Positions 30,506 through 39,744 of a stretch of DNA of 51,098 bases are shown piece by piece (the stretch's first letter is position 1; every line of letters starts with the position of its first letter). Source of the DNA: an uncultured Oscillospiraceae bacterium. Lineage in GTDB: Bacteria; Bacillota; Clostridia; Oscillospirales; Oscillospiraceae. The position numbers were made by a program, and so were the translations under genes. Location of the stretch: NCBI GenBank assembly GCA_934589225.1, contig CAKTNS010000018.1, positions 1 through 51,098 of the forward strand, read 5' to 3'. Under the pieces are notes generated by a model. The model was not told the DNA's origin. It saw only the letters and a list, made by a program, of their open reading frames with translations, and made no database searches.

Positions 30506-32860
30506 TTACCGCTTGATCTCCTGCATGACAAAGCACTCGAAGATGTCGCCTTCCTTGATGTCATTGAACTTGAGGATGGACATACCGCACTCGTAACCGG
30601 CGGTGACCTCCTTGGCGGCATCCTTGAACCGCTGCAAAGAGCCCACCTCGCCCTCGTGAATGACGATGTTGTCCCGGAGCACCCGGACCTGGGAATCTCT
30701 CGTGACCTTGCCGTCCTTGACCATACAGCCGGCAATGGTGCCGATGGCGCTGACCTTGTAGGTCATGCGGACCTCGGCGTGGCCGATGACCACTTCCTCA
30801 AACTTGGGTGCCAGCATGCCCTTCATGGCGGCCTCGATCTCGTCAATGGCATCGTAAATGACCCGGTAGTACCGGATGTCTACGTTGGACCGGGCAATGG
30901 AAGCCTGGGCACCGGCATCGGCCCGGACGTTGAAGCCCACGATGATGGCACCGGAGGTGGAGGCCAGCAGCACGTCGCTTTCGTTGATGGCACCAACGCC
31001 TGTATGGATGACCCGGACCCGGACCTCCTCGTTGGAGATCTTTTCCAGGGAAGCCTTCACGGCCTCGGCGGAGCCCTGGACGTCGGCCTTGACGATCAGA
31101 GGCAGCTCCTTCATTTCGCCCTCCTGCATCCGGGCAAACAGATTGTCCAGAGTGACCTTCTGCTGCATCCGGGCGGCGGCGTCCTTGGCGGCCTGGCGGC
31201 GCTGCTCTACCAGCTCCCGGGCCATGCGCTCGTCGGTAACGGCATCGAACTCGTCACCGGGGGCGGGCACATCCGCAAGGCCGGTGATCTCCACGGGGGT
31301 GGAGGGACCGGCGGTCTTCACGGTGCGGCCCTTGTCGTTGGTCATCACCCGGACACGGCCCACGGCGGTACCGGCAATGATGATGTCGCCCTGTTTCAGG
31401 GTGCCGTTCTGCACCAAAAGGGTGGCGATGGGGCCCCGGGTCTTGTCCAGACGGGCTTCGATGACGGTGCCCTTGCCCCGGCGGTTGGGGTTGGCCTTCA
31501 GATCCTGAACCTCGGCGGTCAGAGTGACCATTTCCAGCAGGTTGTCCAGGCCCATACCGGTCTTGGCGGAGATGGGCACGATGATGGTGTCGCCGCCCCA
31601 TTCCTCGGGGATCAGGTCATACTTGGTCAGCTGCTCCTTGATCTTGTCGGGGTTGGCGGTGGGCTTGTCCATTTTGTTGATGGCCACGATGATGGGCACG
31701 TTGGCGGCCTTGGCGTGGTTGATGGACTCAATGGTCTGGGGCATGATGCCGTCGTCGGCGGCCACCACCAGAATGGCAATGTCGGTACACATGGCGCCGC
31801 GGGCACGCATGGAGGTAAAGGCGGCGTGGCCGGGGGTATCCAGGAAGGTCACGGACTTGCCTCCCACGTCTACGGTGTAGGCACCGATGTGCTGGGTGAT
31901 GCCGCCGGCCTCGCCGGTGGTGACGGAGGTCTTCCGGATGGCATCCAGCAAGGAGGTCTTGCCGTGGTCAACGTGGCCCATGACCACCACCACGGGGGCC
32001 CGGGTCTCCAGCTCTTCGGCGGTATCCACATGGTCGTCAATGATCCGCTCTTCAATGGTCACGGTGACTTCCTTTTCCACCTTGCAGCCCATTTCCGTGG
32101 CCACATATTCGGCGGTATCAAAGTCGATGGTCTGGTTGATGGCGGCCATAACGCCGTTCTTCATCAGCAGCTTGATGACTTCTCCGGCGGTCTTCTTCAT
32201 CCGGGAAGCCAGCTCGCCCACGGTGATCTCCTCGGGGATTTTCACGGTAAGGGGGGCCTTCCGGGCCACCTCCATTTGCAGGCGGCGCATCTTCTCCTGC
32301 TCTTCGTTGCGGGACTTGCTGCCCCGGAACTTGTTGTCCTTCTTGTTCTGCTGCTGGCCCTTTTTGCCGCCGATGCGCTGCTTGCCGCCCTGGTAGTTCT
32401 GCACCCGCTCGGAGACCAGCGCGTCTACCCGGTCGTCAAACCGGGCGGAGTTCACCTGCACGGCAGAGGTATCCACCACCCGGCGCTCCCGCTTCCGTTC
32501 CGGCTCCTTGGGCTTTTCGGCCTTGGAAGGATTCGCTTCCTTCTTGGCCTCCTGCTGGGGGGCGGCTTCCTGCTTGGGGGCTTCCTTGGCGCTTTCCTTG
32601 ACGCTTTCCTTGGGGGTTTCTTTTTCCTTCTTGGGGGCCTCCTTGGCCTTCTGATTCTGAGCGGCAAATACCTGCTCGATGGAATCGATCTGGTGGGTCT
32701 GGGTCATGACCTCAAACACCGCATTGAGCTCGCTGTCGGTGAGCACCTGGGAATTGGACTTGGGCTTTTCGGAAAATTTCCCCACAATATCCGCAATTTC
32801 CTTCGGGGCAACGCCAAAATCCGCGGCAACTTCCTTCAATCGATACTTCACAAAACTCAT
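30506..32860 (-). CDS. infB: Translation initiation factor IF-2
   Basis: GTPase of 784 residues that places initiator tRNA on the 30S subunit. An N-terminal IF2_N-like segment (about 1-55) is followed by a long charged Lys/Glu/Ala/Pro region (about 60-190), a second IF2_N domain (about 200-260), the G domain with GHVDHGKTSLLDAIR near 293, DTPGHAAFTSM and INKMDKP, and the C-terminal domains ending FECFVMQEI. ATG 32860 has GGAGGT upstream. It follows ylxQ. Confidence 0.97.
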   Translation of the reverse strand: MSFVKYRLKEVAADFGVAPKEIADIVGKFSEKPKSNSQVLTDSELNAVFEVMTQTHQIDSIEQVFAAQNQKAKEAPKKEKETPKESVKESAKEAPKQEAAPQQEAKKEANPSKAEKPKEPERKRERRVVDTSAVQVNSARFDDRVDALVSERVQNYQGGKQRIGGKKGQQQNKKDNKFRGSKSRNEEQEKMRRLQMEVARKAPLTVKIPEEITVGELASRMKKTAGEVIKLLMKNGVMAAINQTIDFDTAEYVATEMGCKVEKEVTVTIEERIIDDHVDTAEELETRAPVVVVMGHVDHGKTSLLDAIRKTSVTTGEAGGITQHIGAYTVDVGGKSVTFLDTPGHAAFTSMRARGAMCTDIAILVVAADDGIMPQTIESINHAKAANVPIIVAINKMDKPTANPDKIKEQLTKYDLIPEEWGGDTIIVPISAKTGMGLDNLLEMVTLTAEVQDLKANPNRRGKGTVIEARLDKTRGPIATLLVQNGTLKQGDIIIAGTAVGRVRVMTNDKGRTVKTAGPSTPVEITGLADVPAPGDEFDAVTDERMARELVEQRRQAAKDAAARMQQKVTLDNLFARMQEGEMKELPLIVKADVQGSAEAVKASLEKISNEEVRVRVIHTGVGAINESDVLLASTSGAIIVGFNVRADAGAQASIARSNVDIRYYRVIYDAIDEIEAAMKGMLAPKFEEVVIGHAEVRMTYKVSAIGTIAGCMVKDGKVTRDSQVRVLRDNIVIHEGEVGSLQRFKDAAKEVTAGYECGMSILKFNDIKEGDIFECFVMQEIKR

Positions 32861-32889
32861 ATATGAACGCACCTCCACTATAGACGATA

Positions 32890-33318
32890 TTACTTCGCTG
32901 CATGTTTCTTCTTTCCTGTTCTCAGGTTCCGGGCGTGGGCCTTGGCCTCCGCCTGGCGTTTCTTGGCCTTTTGGGATTTGGCTTCCAAAACCTCTAAGGC
33001 TTCCTTATACTTTTCCGGTTCCGGCAGGGCCTTTGCCAGGGCCAGGGCCAGAGACACATCGGTAATGGCGGCCATGGCCAGGGCATCTCTTCCGATGGCC
33101 TCCCCAAGCTGGTCTTTGGTGTAGGGCAGCCGGAGGCACTGCTGTTCGGTGCCCGCGGCGTAGCTCTTGGCTCTGCGCCAGGTGTGGTCCGAGGCGTCGG
33201 AGGCCACCAAAATCACATAGGCCTTTCCCGCCCGGGCGGCACCGCCCACAGGCTCTTCTCCCAGCTCCGCCAGACCGCCCTTCCGGGCCAGGGCCAGATA
33301 ATTCAGGGCTTTATCCAT
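32890..33318 (-). CDS. YlxQ-like L7Ae-family protein
   Basis: Protein of 142 residues. The first 100 residues (ALNYLALARKGGLAELGEEP, then AYVILVASDASDHTWRRAKS) are the L7Ae/L30e/S12e/Gadd45 fold of YlxQ, an RNA-binding protein of unclear role. Residues 105-142 are an added basic Lys/Ala/Arg tail (EAKSQKAKKRQAEAKAHARN) not usual in B. subtilis YlxQ. It overlaps rnpM by 8 bases. Confidence 0.88.
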   Translation of the reverse strand: MDKALNYLALARKGGLAELGEEPVGGAARAGKAYVILVASDASDHTWRRAKSYAAGTEQQCLRLPYTKDQLGEAIGRDALAMAAITDVSLALALAKALPEPEKYKEALEVLEAKSQKAKKRQAEAKAHARNLRTGKKKHAAK

Positions 33319-33580
33319 TGTTCTGCTCCATTTCCTTTTCCAGGCGGTCGTAAACCTCCTGGGGGATCTGCGTTTCCAGGCTCCGGTCCAGAGCCTTGGA
33401 ACGGATGGCTTTTTTCAGACACTCGGCACTGGGGCACAGGTAAGCGCCCCGGCCCGGGGCCTTGCCGCTGAAGTCCAGGGAAACGGTTCCGTCCACCCCC
33501 CGAACCACACGGATCAGCTCCTTCTTCGCCTTACGCTCCCGACAGCCCATACACTGCCGCTGAGGGATTTTTTTCTGCAT
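33311..33580 (-). CDS. rnpM: YlxR/RnpM (DUF448) protein
   Basis: Protein of 89 residues. The PQRQCMGCRERKAKKELIRV opening and the GRGAYLCP motif define DUF448/YlxR, recently characterised in B. subtilis as an RNase P modulator. It normally follows nusA directly; here a heptad repeat array of about 150 bp intervenes. Confidence 0.92.
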   Translation of the reverse strand: MQKKIPQRQCMGCRERKAKKELIRVVRGVDGTVSLDFSGKAPGRGAYLCPSAECLKKAIRSKALDRSLETQIPQEVYDRLEKEMEQNNG

Positions 33581-33599
33581 GGTGAGTCCCTCCTCCTAG

Positions 33600-33745
33600 T
33601 TTTGAATTGACAATTGACAATGAACAATTGACAATTATATGCGTCCCCGGGGGGACAGATGAATTATTTTAAAATCAATTCCGAAGGAATCACCGCAATT
33701 GTCAACTGTCAATTGTCAATTGTCAATTTTCCTCCGATAATCAAC
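33600..33745. repeat. Repeat array F between nusA and rnpM
   Basis: TTGACA heptads (33606-33636) face TGTCAAT/TGTCAAC heptads (33700-33728) as a long inverted repeat, with the GTCCCCGGGGGGAC palindrome between (33642-33655). It is the smallest island: two borders with almost no internal module. Confidence 0.8.
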
Positions 33746-33763
33746 AGGCGTTACAACGTACGC

Positions 33764-34900
33764 TTACGCTTCCTCAGAAGCCTCTTCCGCCGGTTCCTGC
33801 ACCTGGGAGGCGGACTTGATGTCGATCTTGTAGCCGGTGAGCTTGGCGGCCAGGCGGGCGTTCTGGCCTTCCTTGCCGATGGCCAGGCTCAGCTGGTCAT
33901 CGGGGACCACCACGCTGCAAGCCTTCTGGCCGGGGATCAGGGCCACGGACAGCACATCCGCGGGGCTGAGGGCGGCCTTCACATACTGGCAGGGGTCTTC
34001 GCTCCAGACCACGATCTCGATCTTCTCTCCGTGGAGCTCTTCCACGACGGCACCTACACGGCCGCCTCTGGGGCCCACACAGGCGCCCACGGGATCAACG
34101 CCCTCCATGGCGGCCCGAACGGCCATCTTGGAGCGGGAGCCGGGCTCCCGGGCGATGTTGCGAATTTCTACCTGACCCTCGGCGATTTCCGGGGTCTCCA
34201 GCTCAAAGAGCCGGCGCACCAGGTTGGGATGGGTGCGGGAAACCTGGACCAGGGGGCCCCGGTCGTTCTTCCGCACGTCCAGCACGTAGACTTTCAAAAT
34301 CTGGCCTTCTACATAGGTCTCGCCGGGGATCTGCTCGGTGGAACGGAGCACGGCCTCGGAAACCTCGTTGCCCTGGCCCACCCGCAGCAGCACCTCGCCG
34401 CTGACAGGGGCGATCTTGGTGACGGTGCCGGTAAGCAGCTCCTGGGCCTTGCTGGAATAGCTCTCATACATGACCCCACGCTCGGCCTCCCGGATGCCCT
34501 GGATGACCACCTGCTTGGCGGTCTGGGCGGCGATGCGGCCGAACTTCTGGTAGTCCACGGGGATGCTTACGGGCTCCCCGGGCTGGACGGTGGGGTTATA
34601 GCGCCGGGCGGCATCCAGCTGGATCTCCAGAGCCGTATCCTCCACCTCTTCCACGGCGGTCTTGATCAGGTGAATGCTCAGGCCGTGCTCATCCAGGTTC
34701 ACAACCACATTGTCCGCGGGCACATCCCGGTGATCCTCCCGGTCCTTCCGGTAGGCGTTGGCCAGAGCCTGCTTCAGCCGCTCGACCATATAATCAACAG
34801 GGATACCCTTCAGCTTTTCCAGCTCCCGCAGACTTGCGAAAATCTCTGCCCCGACGTCGATCTGGGGCTCCTGCTTGGCAGCTTTTGTTTTTCTTGCCAT
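33764..34900 (-). CDS. nusA: Transcription termination/antitermination factor NusA
   Basis: Protein of 378 residues with an N-terminal RNAP-binding domain (about 15-140), an S1 domain (about 150-215, LLTGTVTKIAPVSGEVLLRV), and KH1/KH2 domains (about 220-360, with VGPRGGRVGAVVEELHGEKI and LAIGKEGQNARLAAKLTGY). It lacks the acidic repeats of E. coli NusA, as usual for Firmicutes. ATG 34900 has GGAGGAA upstream. Follows rimP by 18 bases. Confidence 0.97.
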   Translation of the reverse strand: MARKTKAAKQEPQIDVGAEIFASLRELEKLKGIPVDYMVERLKQALANAYRKDREDHRDVPADNVVVNLDEHGLSIHLIKTAVEEVEDTALEIQLDAARRYNPTVQPGEPVSIPVDYQKFGRIAAQTAKQVVIQGIREAERGVMYESYSSKAQELLTGTVTKIAPVSGEVLLRVGQGNEVSEAVLRSTEQIPGETYVEGQILKVYVLDVRKNDRGPLVQVSRTHPNLVRRLFELETPEIAEGQVEIRNIAREPGSRSKMAVRAAMEGVDPVGACVGPRGGRVGAVVEELHGEKIEIVVWSEDPCQYVKAALSPADVLSVALIPGQKACSVVVPDDQLSLAIGKEGQNARLAAKLTGYKIDIKSASQVQEPAEEASEEA

Positions 34901-34918
34901 GGTGATTCGTTCCTCCAA

Positions 34919-35371
34919 TCAGAATTCCACCCGAAGCCGCACCAAGGCGACCTGGGACTTTTCAAATGTAACGATTTCTTTTCCGGCCTCTACGGTGATG
35001 CGGCCGTCCTCATAGCCCCGGAGCACACAGGGCAGTTCCTTGACCCCATTGTAGGGCCTGTACAGCTTTACGGTAATGGCGGAGCCCATAAAGCGCTCAA
35101 AATCTCCGGGCCGCTTCAGCGCCCGTTCCAGCCCCGCGGAGCACACTTCAAAGTGATAGCTGCCCTGGATGGGGTCTTTCTCGTCCAGAATGGGGTCCAT
35201 GGCCCGGGAAATGGCCTCACAGTCCGCGATGTCCACGCCGCCGTCCTTATCAATGTAGAGCCGCAGGAAATACTCGGAGCCCTCCCGCACATATTCCACA
35301 TCCCAAAGGGAACACCCCTGGGCCTCCACCACCGGCAGGGCCAGGAGCTGCACCTGCTCTGTAACCTTCAT
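34919..35371 (-). CDS. rimP: Ribosome maturation factor RimP
   Basis: Protein of 150 residues for 30S assembly. The N-terminal domain has GCSLWDVEYVREGSEYFLRL, YIDKDGGVDIADCEAISRAM and LDEKDPI; the C-terminal Sm-like domain runs from about residue 85. First gene of the nusA-infB operon. ATG 35371 has AAGGAAGG upstream; the longer frame to 35554 reads through the leader hairpin and is rejected. Confidence 0.94.
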   Translation of the reverse strand: MKVTEQVQLLALPVVEAQGCSLWDVEYVREGSEYFLRLYIDKDGGVDIADCEAISRAMDPILDEKDPIQGSYHFEVCSAGLERALKRPGDFERFMGSAITVKLYRPYNGVKELPCVLRGYEDGRITVEAGKEIVTFEKSQVALVRLRVEF

Positions 35372-35402
35372 AGAACCAACCTTCCTTTCTGTTCCGGTCA
35401 AC

Positions 35403-35434
35403 AAGAAAGAGAGGGGCGCGCCCCTCTCTTTCTT
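35403..35434 (-). other. 32-nt perfect palindrome in the rimP leader
   Basis: AAGAAAGAGAGGGGCG is followed directly by its complement CGCCCCTCTCTTTCTT, giving a 16-bp stem in the leader of the rimP operon. On the minus strand it is followed by GTTGACC, not a clean U-tract. It could attenuate the operon or be an RNase III site; NusA autocontrol is one possibility. Confidence 0.7.
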
Positions 35435-35453
35435 CCTACGTTCTTTCAACATG

Positions 35454-35482
35454 ATTATAGCACCATTTTCCCGGTAATGCAA
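35454..35482 (-). promoter_or_regulatory. Promoter of the rimP-nusA-infB operon
   Basis: On the minus strand TTGCAT, 17 bp, TATAAT. Transcription would start near 35447, giving a leader of about 75 bases that includes the 32-nt palindrome. Confidence 0.8.
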
Positions 35483-35539
35483 TAGGGAAACCTTAAAAAA
35501 TTCCGATTTTATACCGATTTTTTGGAAAATTCCCACAGG

Positions 35540-36288
35540 GGCCACCGGGAACATATGCCGCCACGCGGCAATTGCAACCTGTGCGGTTGAATGGTACCAC
35601 GCCTGTAGGGGTGGTGCTCCGCGCAGCGAATCTGCAATAAATGATTGCCGGTGGCAATCACACCTTCATTCATCGGCTACTAGCCGCCCGCCACGTTCCG
35701 AATACAACCTGTGCGGATGAGCGGAACCACCCACCAGCAAAACCGTAGGGGCGGCAACCTGCCGCCCGCCACGTTTCGAATACAACCTGTACGGTTGAAT
35801 GGTATGACGCAATGTAGCGGCGATGATTCATCGCCAAGCAACGCCGCAGATATAACCTGTGTGGATAAACAAAATCACCTCCCAATGTGTCATTCAGGCC
35901 TTGAGCGCAAGCGGAGTGGAGAAATCCACTCAAGTTGCAGAAATAAGCTGCGTAAAGTAAAATCTGCCACTTGGGAAGATTCCTCGACTCGCTCCGCCCC
36001 CTCGGAATGACATATCGGTAGGTGGATTTGTTTGTCTTCACGGGTTCTATTCGTTACGTTGCATATGGCGATGAATCATCGCCGCTACATTGGGTATACC
36101 GCATATCGGGTGGTTCCATTCACCCACACAGGTTGTATTCTGAACGTAGCGGGCGGCAGATTGCCGCCCCTACATGCACGCTGGAGGGTGGTTCCGTTTA
36201 ACCAACGTATTCCAAAACCGGACACGTCCAACCCCAATAACTGTCAACTGTCAACTCAGAACTAATTGTCAATTGTCCATTGTTTTCT
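35540..36288. repeat. Repeat island G between rimP promoter and lgt
   Basis: No gene is seen. Modules: linkers at 35574, 35704, 35781, 35853 and 36113, GGCGGCAACCTGCCGCC near 35750, GGCGATGATTCATCGCC near 35819, GTCATTCAGGCCTTGAGCGC-type block near 35899, GGCGATGAATCATCGCC near 36067, GGCGGCAGATTGCCGCC near 36153, and the TGTCAAC/TGTCAAT border at 36242-36284. The border overlaps the last codons of lgt. Confidence 0.85.
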
Positions 36289-37174
36289 TCCCCGCTTTTT
36301 TCGCCTTCTGCCGCTCAAGACGCTCTTGCAGTTCCTGGGCGCAGCGGTATTGGGCCAATTGCGCCCGGTCGTGGGGGCGGAAGTGCTGGTAGGTCAGGAT
36401 GGCGGTGGCCGTCAGGCAGCTGACGGCGGCTAAAACCTGGCTGACCCGGAAGGAGCCCCAGTAGAGGCTGTCCATCCGCAGGCCTTCAATAATGGCCCGG
36501 CCCAGGCCGTACCAGGCCACGTAGCCCAGGGCGATCTGGCCGTCGTAGGTCCGCTTGGAGTAGAGGAAGTGGAGGGCAATAAAGCCGCAGAGATTCCACA
36601 GGCTTTCATAGAGGAAGGTGGGGTGGTAATACTCCCACTGACCCGTAACGGTGTTGTACAGGCCCATGCGGGAGAAGGCATCGGTGGCCGCGCCGAAGGC
36701 TTCCCGGTTGAAGAAGTTGCCCCAGCGGCCCACCAGCTGGCCGATGAGAAAGCCCATGACCACCAGGTCCAACAGGGCCTTCATGGAGCACTTTTTCACC
36801 CGGCAGTATACCGCCACCCCCACTACTGCTCCCAGAACGCCGCCGTAAATGGCCAGGCCGCCGTTCCAGATGTAGAGGACGGAAATGGGGTTCTGGGCGT
36901 AATCCTGCCAGGAAAAGACGCAGTAGTAAATTCTGGCGCAGACCACGGCAAAGGGAGTGATCCAGAGGATGCCGTCCAAAATGTCGTCGTCCGTCAGGGC
37001 TGCGTATTTACTCCGGCGGCAGCAGTAGATGCCAGCCAGCAGCAGCCCCAGGGCGATGACCGCCCCGTAGAGATGGATGGTCAAAGGGCCCAGGGAAAAA
37101 TAACGGATGGGATTCACCTCAATGCCCAGGGCGGGAAAAGAAATAAATGAATAATTGGCAGGGTTCACGCTCAT
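36269..37174 (-). CDS. lgt: Prolipoprotein diacylglyceryl transferase
   Basis: Integral membrane enzyme of 301 residues attaching diacylglycerol to the lipobox Cys of prolipoproteins such as the one at 7862. Signature GQLVGRWGNFFNREAFG near residue 135 contains the catalytic Arg; HPTFLYESLWNL near 185 is also conserved. Seven membrane segments are expected. The last residues (MDN and stop) are written by the repeat border of island G, so the original C-terminus was probably altered. ATG 37174 overlaps yfmH by 4 bases. Confidence 0.95.
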   Translation of the reverse strand: MSVNPANYSFISFPALGIEVNPIRYFSLGPLTIHLYGAVIALGLLLAGIYCCRRSKYAALTDDDILDGILWITPFAVVCARIYYCVFSWQDYAQNPISVLYIWNGGLAIYGGVLGAVVGVAVYCRVKKCSMKALLDLVVMGFLIGQLVGRWGNFFNREAFGAATDAFSRMGLYNTVTGQWEYYHPTFLYESLWNLCGFIALHFLYSKRTYDGQIALGYVAWYGLGRAIIEGLRMDSLYWGSFRVSQVLAAVSCLTATAILTYQHFRPHDRAQLAQYRCAQELQERLERQKAKKAGKKTMDN

Positions 37175-38460
37175 GCTTCATGCTCCTTTCGGATGGGTTC
37201 AATAACGGACAGGCAGCACCGGTCCTGCCGGACCGTCTCACGCAAAAAGCCTTCAATGTCCTCTTTTTCAATGGTTTCATAAACCTGGGGGAACCGGAAA
37301 TAGTCAAAGCCCGTCAGCTCATAGGCGCAGACCCGGAAACAGGTGGCGTCAAAGGAATCCAGGCTCCGGATGCGCCGGCCCAGGGCGCTGCGCTTCATCC
37401 GGGAAAAATCCTTTTGGGACAGACCCTGATCCAGCAGCCGCCCGCAGCCCTCCAGCACTGCTTCCAGCACCGCCTCGGGCTCCATGCTGTCGCCGCCGCA
37501 GGTAAAGAGGGCGCAGCCGTCAATGGTTTCAAAGCCTCCGCCGAAGGAGCCGTCGATGATGCCCCGGTCGTACATTTGCAGATACAGGTCCGAGCTCTCC
37601 CCGAAGAGGGCTTCCGCGGCCAGGTCCGCCACCATTTCCCGGCGGATGGCCGCTTCCCCCCGGCCCAGGGGGGCGCATTTAAAAGCCAGGGTAAAGGTGG
37701 GCATGGATACCTCCATCCGGGCCTTGGTCAGGGGCTGGGGACTGGTCAAGGGCTCTTGCCAGTCCTGAATTTTTTCGCCCACTTCCCGCCGCTCGTCCCC
37801 CAGAACCTCCCGGGCCATTTGGCAGACCGCCTCCGCATCCACGTCTCCCACCACGCAGAGCATCATGTTCCCTGGGGTGTAAAAGGCTTTGTGGCACAGG
37901 TACAAATCCTCCGGGGTGATCTCCCGGATGCTTTCGGAGGTTCCCAGAATGGGCACCCGGATGGGGTGGCGGCTGTAGAGGACCTTTGCAAGGTTTTCAA
38001 ACACCACACTGTCGGCGGCGTCCCGGTTCATGCCGATCTCCTGGTCAATGATGCCCCGCTCTTTTTCAACGCTCTCCTGGGTAAAATAGGGGGTGCTGAC
38101 AAATTCCAGCAGCAGGTGCAGGCAATCTTCAAAATGGTCCGTACAGGAAAAATAATAGGCGGTCATGTCGTAGCTGGTAAAGGCGTTGGTGCTGGCCCCC
38201 CAGACGGAAAATTCCTCGCTCACATCCCGGTCCCCGGGCAGGTCGAACATTTTGTGCTCCAGATAATGGGCAATGCCCCCCGGCACATGGTGCTCCCGGC
38301 CCTCAAACCGGAAATCCTGGTGGATGGAGCCAAAATCCGTTACAAAATAGGCAAGCTTTTTGGAAAAGCCTGTTCGGGGCAATACCGCCACCCGCAGGCC
38401 GTTGGGCAGGGTCTGGCGGCAGACGGTTTCGTCAAGGCCCTCATAAAACTCCTGGATCAT
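37171..38460 (-). CDS. yfmH: M16-family peptidase YfmH-like
   Basis: Zinc peptidase-like protein of 429 residues. The inverted zinc motif HxxEH is present as AHYLEHKMF near residue 75, with the distal Glu in ERGIIDQEI. Two M16 domains are expected. In B. subtilis the YmfF/YmfH pair is linked to maturation of the aminopentanol modification of EF-P; transfer of that role here is inference. It overlaps yfmF by 4 bases and lgt by 4 bases. Confidence 0.88.
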   Translation of the reverse strand: MIQEFYEGLDETVCRQTLPNGLRVAVLPRTGFSKKLAYFVTDFGSIHQDFRFEGREHHVPGGIAHYLEHKMFDLPGDRDVSEEFSVWGASTNAFTSYDMTAYYFSCTDHFEDCLHLLLEFVSTPYFTQESVEKERGIIDQEIGMNRDAADSVVFENLAKVLYSRHPIRVPILGTSESIREITPEDLYLCHKAFYTPGNMMLCVVGDVDAEAVCQMAREVLGDERREVGEKIQDWQEPLTSPQPLTKARMEVSMPTFTLAFKCAPLGRGEAAIRREMVADLAAEALFGESSDLYLQMYDRGIIDGSFGGGFETIDGCALFTCGGDSMEPEAVLEAVLEGCGRLLDQGLSQKDFSRMKRSALGRRIRSLDSFDATCFRVCAYELTGFDYFRFPQVYETIEKEDIEGFLRETVRQDRCCLSVIEPIRKEHEA

Positions 38461-39722
38461 TCCTGGGCTCCTTTCAGAAAATAGGTGCTGTGCAGCTGTA
38501 GAGTCTGGGCCGCCTTTGCCAGGTCCTCCCGTGTCACGGCTTCCAGGGCCTGCCGGTGGGTCTCATAGGTCAGGCCGCTGCCCCCTAAGATCATGGAGGA
38601 ATCGTAGCTTTCCATGGCGCTGGGGGAATCCGGCACCGCGGCCAGGGCGCTGACCAGGGCGTGGCGGGCCCCTTCCAGCTCCGCTTCCGTGATTTCTCCC
38701 CGGCGGCAAGCCTCCACCTGGGCCTCCACCTCCCGGCGCACATGGTCTTCCTTGTCAAAGTCAATGCCCGCGGAGACCAAAAGGATGCCCTTGGCGCTGT
38801 AATAGCCGGAGCCGATGGAATAGCACAGGCTCTGCTTTTCCCGGACGTTCTGGAAGAGCTTGGAGGTCATGTCGCCCCCCAGGACCATGTTCAGCATCTG
38901 CATGGCGGCAAAGTCCTTTGTCCGATTGGTGATGGGGGTCACATAGCCCATGGAGAGCTTCCCCTGGGTAACCTCCATGGTTTCAGAAACGTCCTGCCGG
39001 GGGCTTAAGTTTAATTCCGTCTGGGGGGCCAAAGGCCGATAGTCCCGCCGCTCCTTGGCAAAAATGGGCAGCAGCACCTCTTTGACCCGCTGGAGTTCCG
39101 CGGAACCTACATAAAACAGCTCCACCGGGCTTTCCCGACGGACCTTTTCATAGTGCCGCAGCAGCCCCTGGGGGGTGATGGCTTCCACATCCTCCGGCTC
39201 CCCCATGCGGGGCAGGCCAAAGGGGTCCTGGGCGCACATGGTTTTTAGCAGCTGCCGGGTGGCATAGGCCCGCTTGTCGTTAAACTCTGCCTCAATGGCG
39301 TAGATTTGATTGGTCTTTTCCCCCTGGACGAACCGGTCCAGGAAGCCCCCGTTCTCCGTAGGGTAGTCAAAGAGCAGCTGCCCCACAAAGTCCAGGGTCT
39401 CCTCCAGCACCGACTCCCCCTTTGGGGCAAACCGGTCGTCCATGAGCCCCACATAAAAGCCCGTGGTCTGGTAGTCTCCCGCCCGCCGGGAAATGGGGCT
39501 GACGGAGGCGCCGTAAAGCTCATCCAGCCGCATGGTGATCTGCCGCAGGTCCCGGGCCTTGTTGCAGCCCCGGAGCAGCACACTGGGGATCAGGGCATTC
39601 ATGGCCGCCTCCTCCCGGGCCATGGGCCGGACATATTGAATAGACAGGGCATTCTGCTTAAACCGCCCATCCCGGCAGCACCGCAGCCGCACCCCGGGGG
39701 CCAGTTCGATGGTTTCGATCAT
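38457..39722 (-). CDS. yfmF: M16-family protein YfmF-like, catalytically inactive
   Basis: M16-fold protein of 421 residues without the HxxEH motif; the corresponding stretch reads MNALIPSVLLRGC near residue 43. It is the inactive partner of the next gene, as in other M16 heterodimers. Conserved features are MRLDELYGASVSP near 65 and LGGDMTSKLFQNVREKQSLCY near 285 (shown as LGGDMTSKLFQNVRE). First gene of yfmF-yfmH-lgt. Confidence 0.86.
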   Translation of the reverse strand: MIETIELAPGVRLRCCRDGRFKQNALSIQYVRPMAREEAAMNALIPSVLLRGCNKARDLRQITMRLDELYGASVSPISRRAGDYQTTGFYVGLMDDRFAPKGESVLEETLDFVGQLLFDYPTENGGFLDRFVQGEKTNQIYAIEAEFNDKRAYATRQLLKTMCAQDPFGLPRMGEPEDVEAITPQGLLRHYEKVRRESPVELFYVGSAELQRVKEVLLPIFAKERRDYRPLAPQTELNLSPRQDVSETMEVTQGKLSMGYVTPITNRTKDFAAMQMLNMVLGGDMTSKLFQNVREKQSLCYSIGSGYYSAKGILLVSAGIDFDKEDHVRREVEAQVEACRRGEITEAELEGARHALVSALAAVPDSPSAMESYDSSMILGGSGLTYETHRQALEAVTREDLAKAAQTLQLHSTYFLKGAQE

Positions 39723-39744
39723 GGAAACGCTCCTTTAAAAATTT

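Noticed and set aside
30437..32866. An 809-codon plus-strand frame
   Set aside because: It is antisense to infB over its whole length, Gly/His/Val-rich and without domains; a codon-bias shadow of a GC-rich gene.
33659..35485. A 608-codon plus-strand frame
   Set aside because: Antisense to nusA and rimP, starts in a repeat, low-complexity composition.
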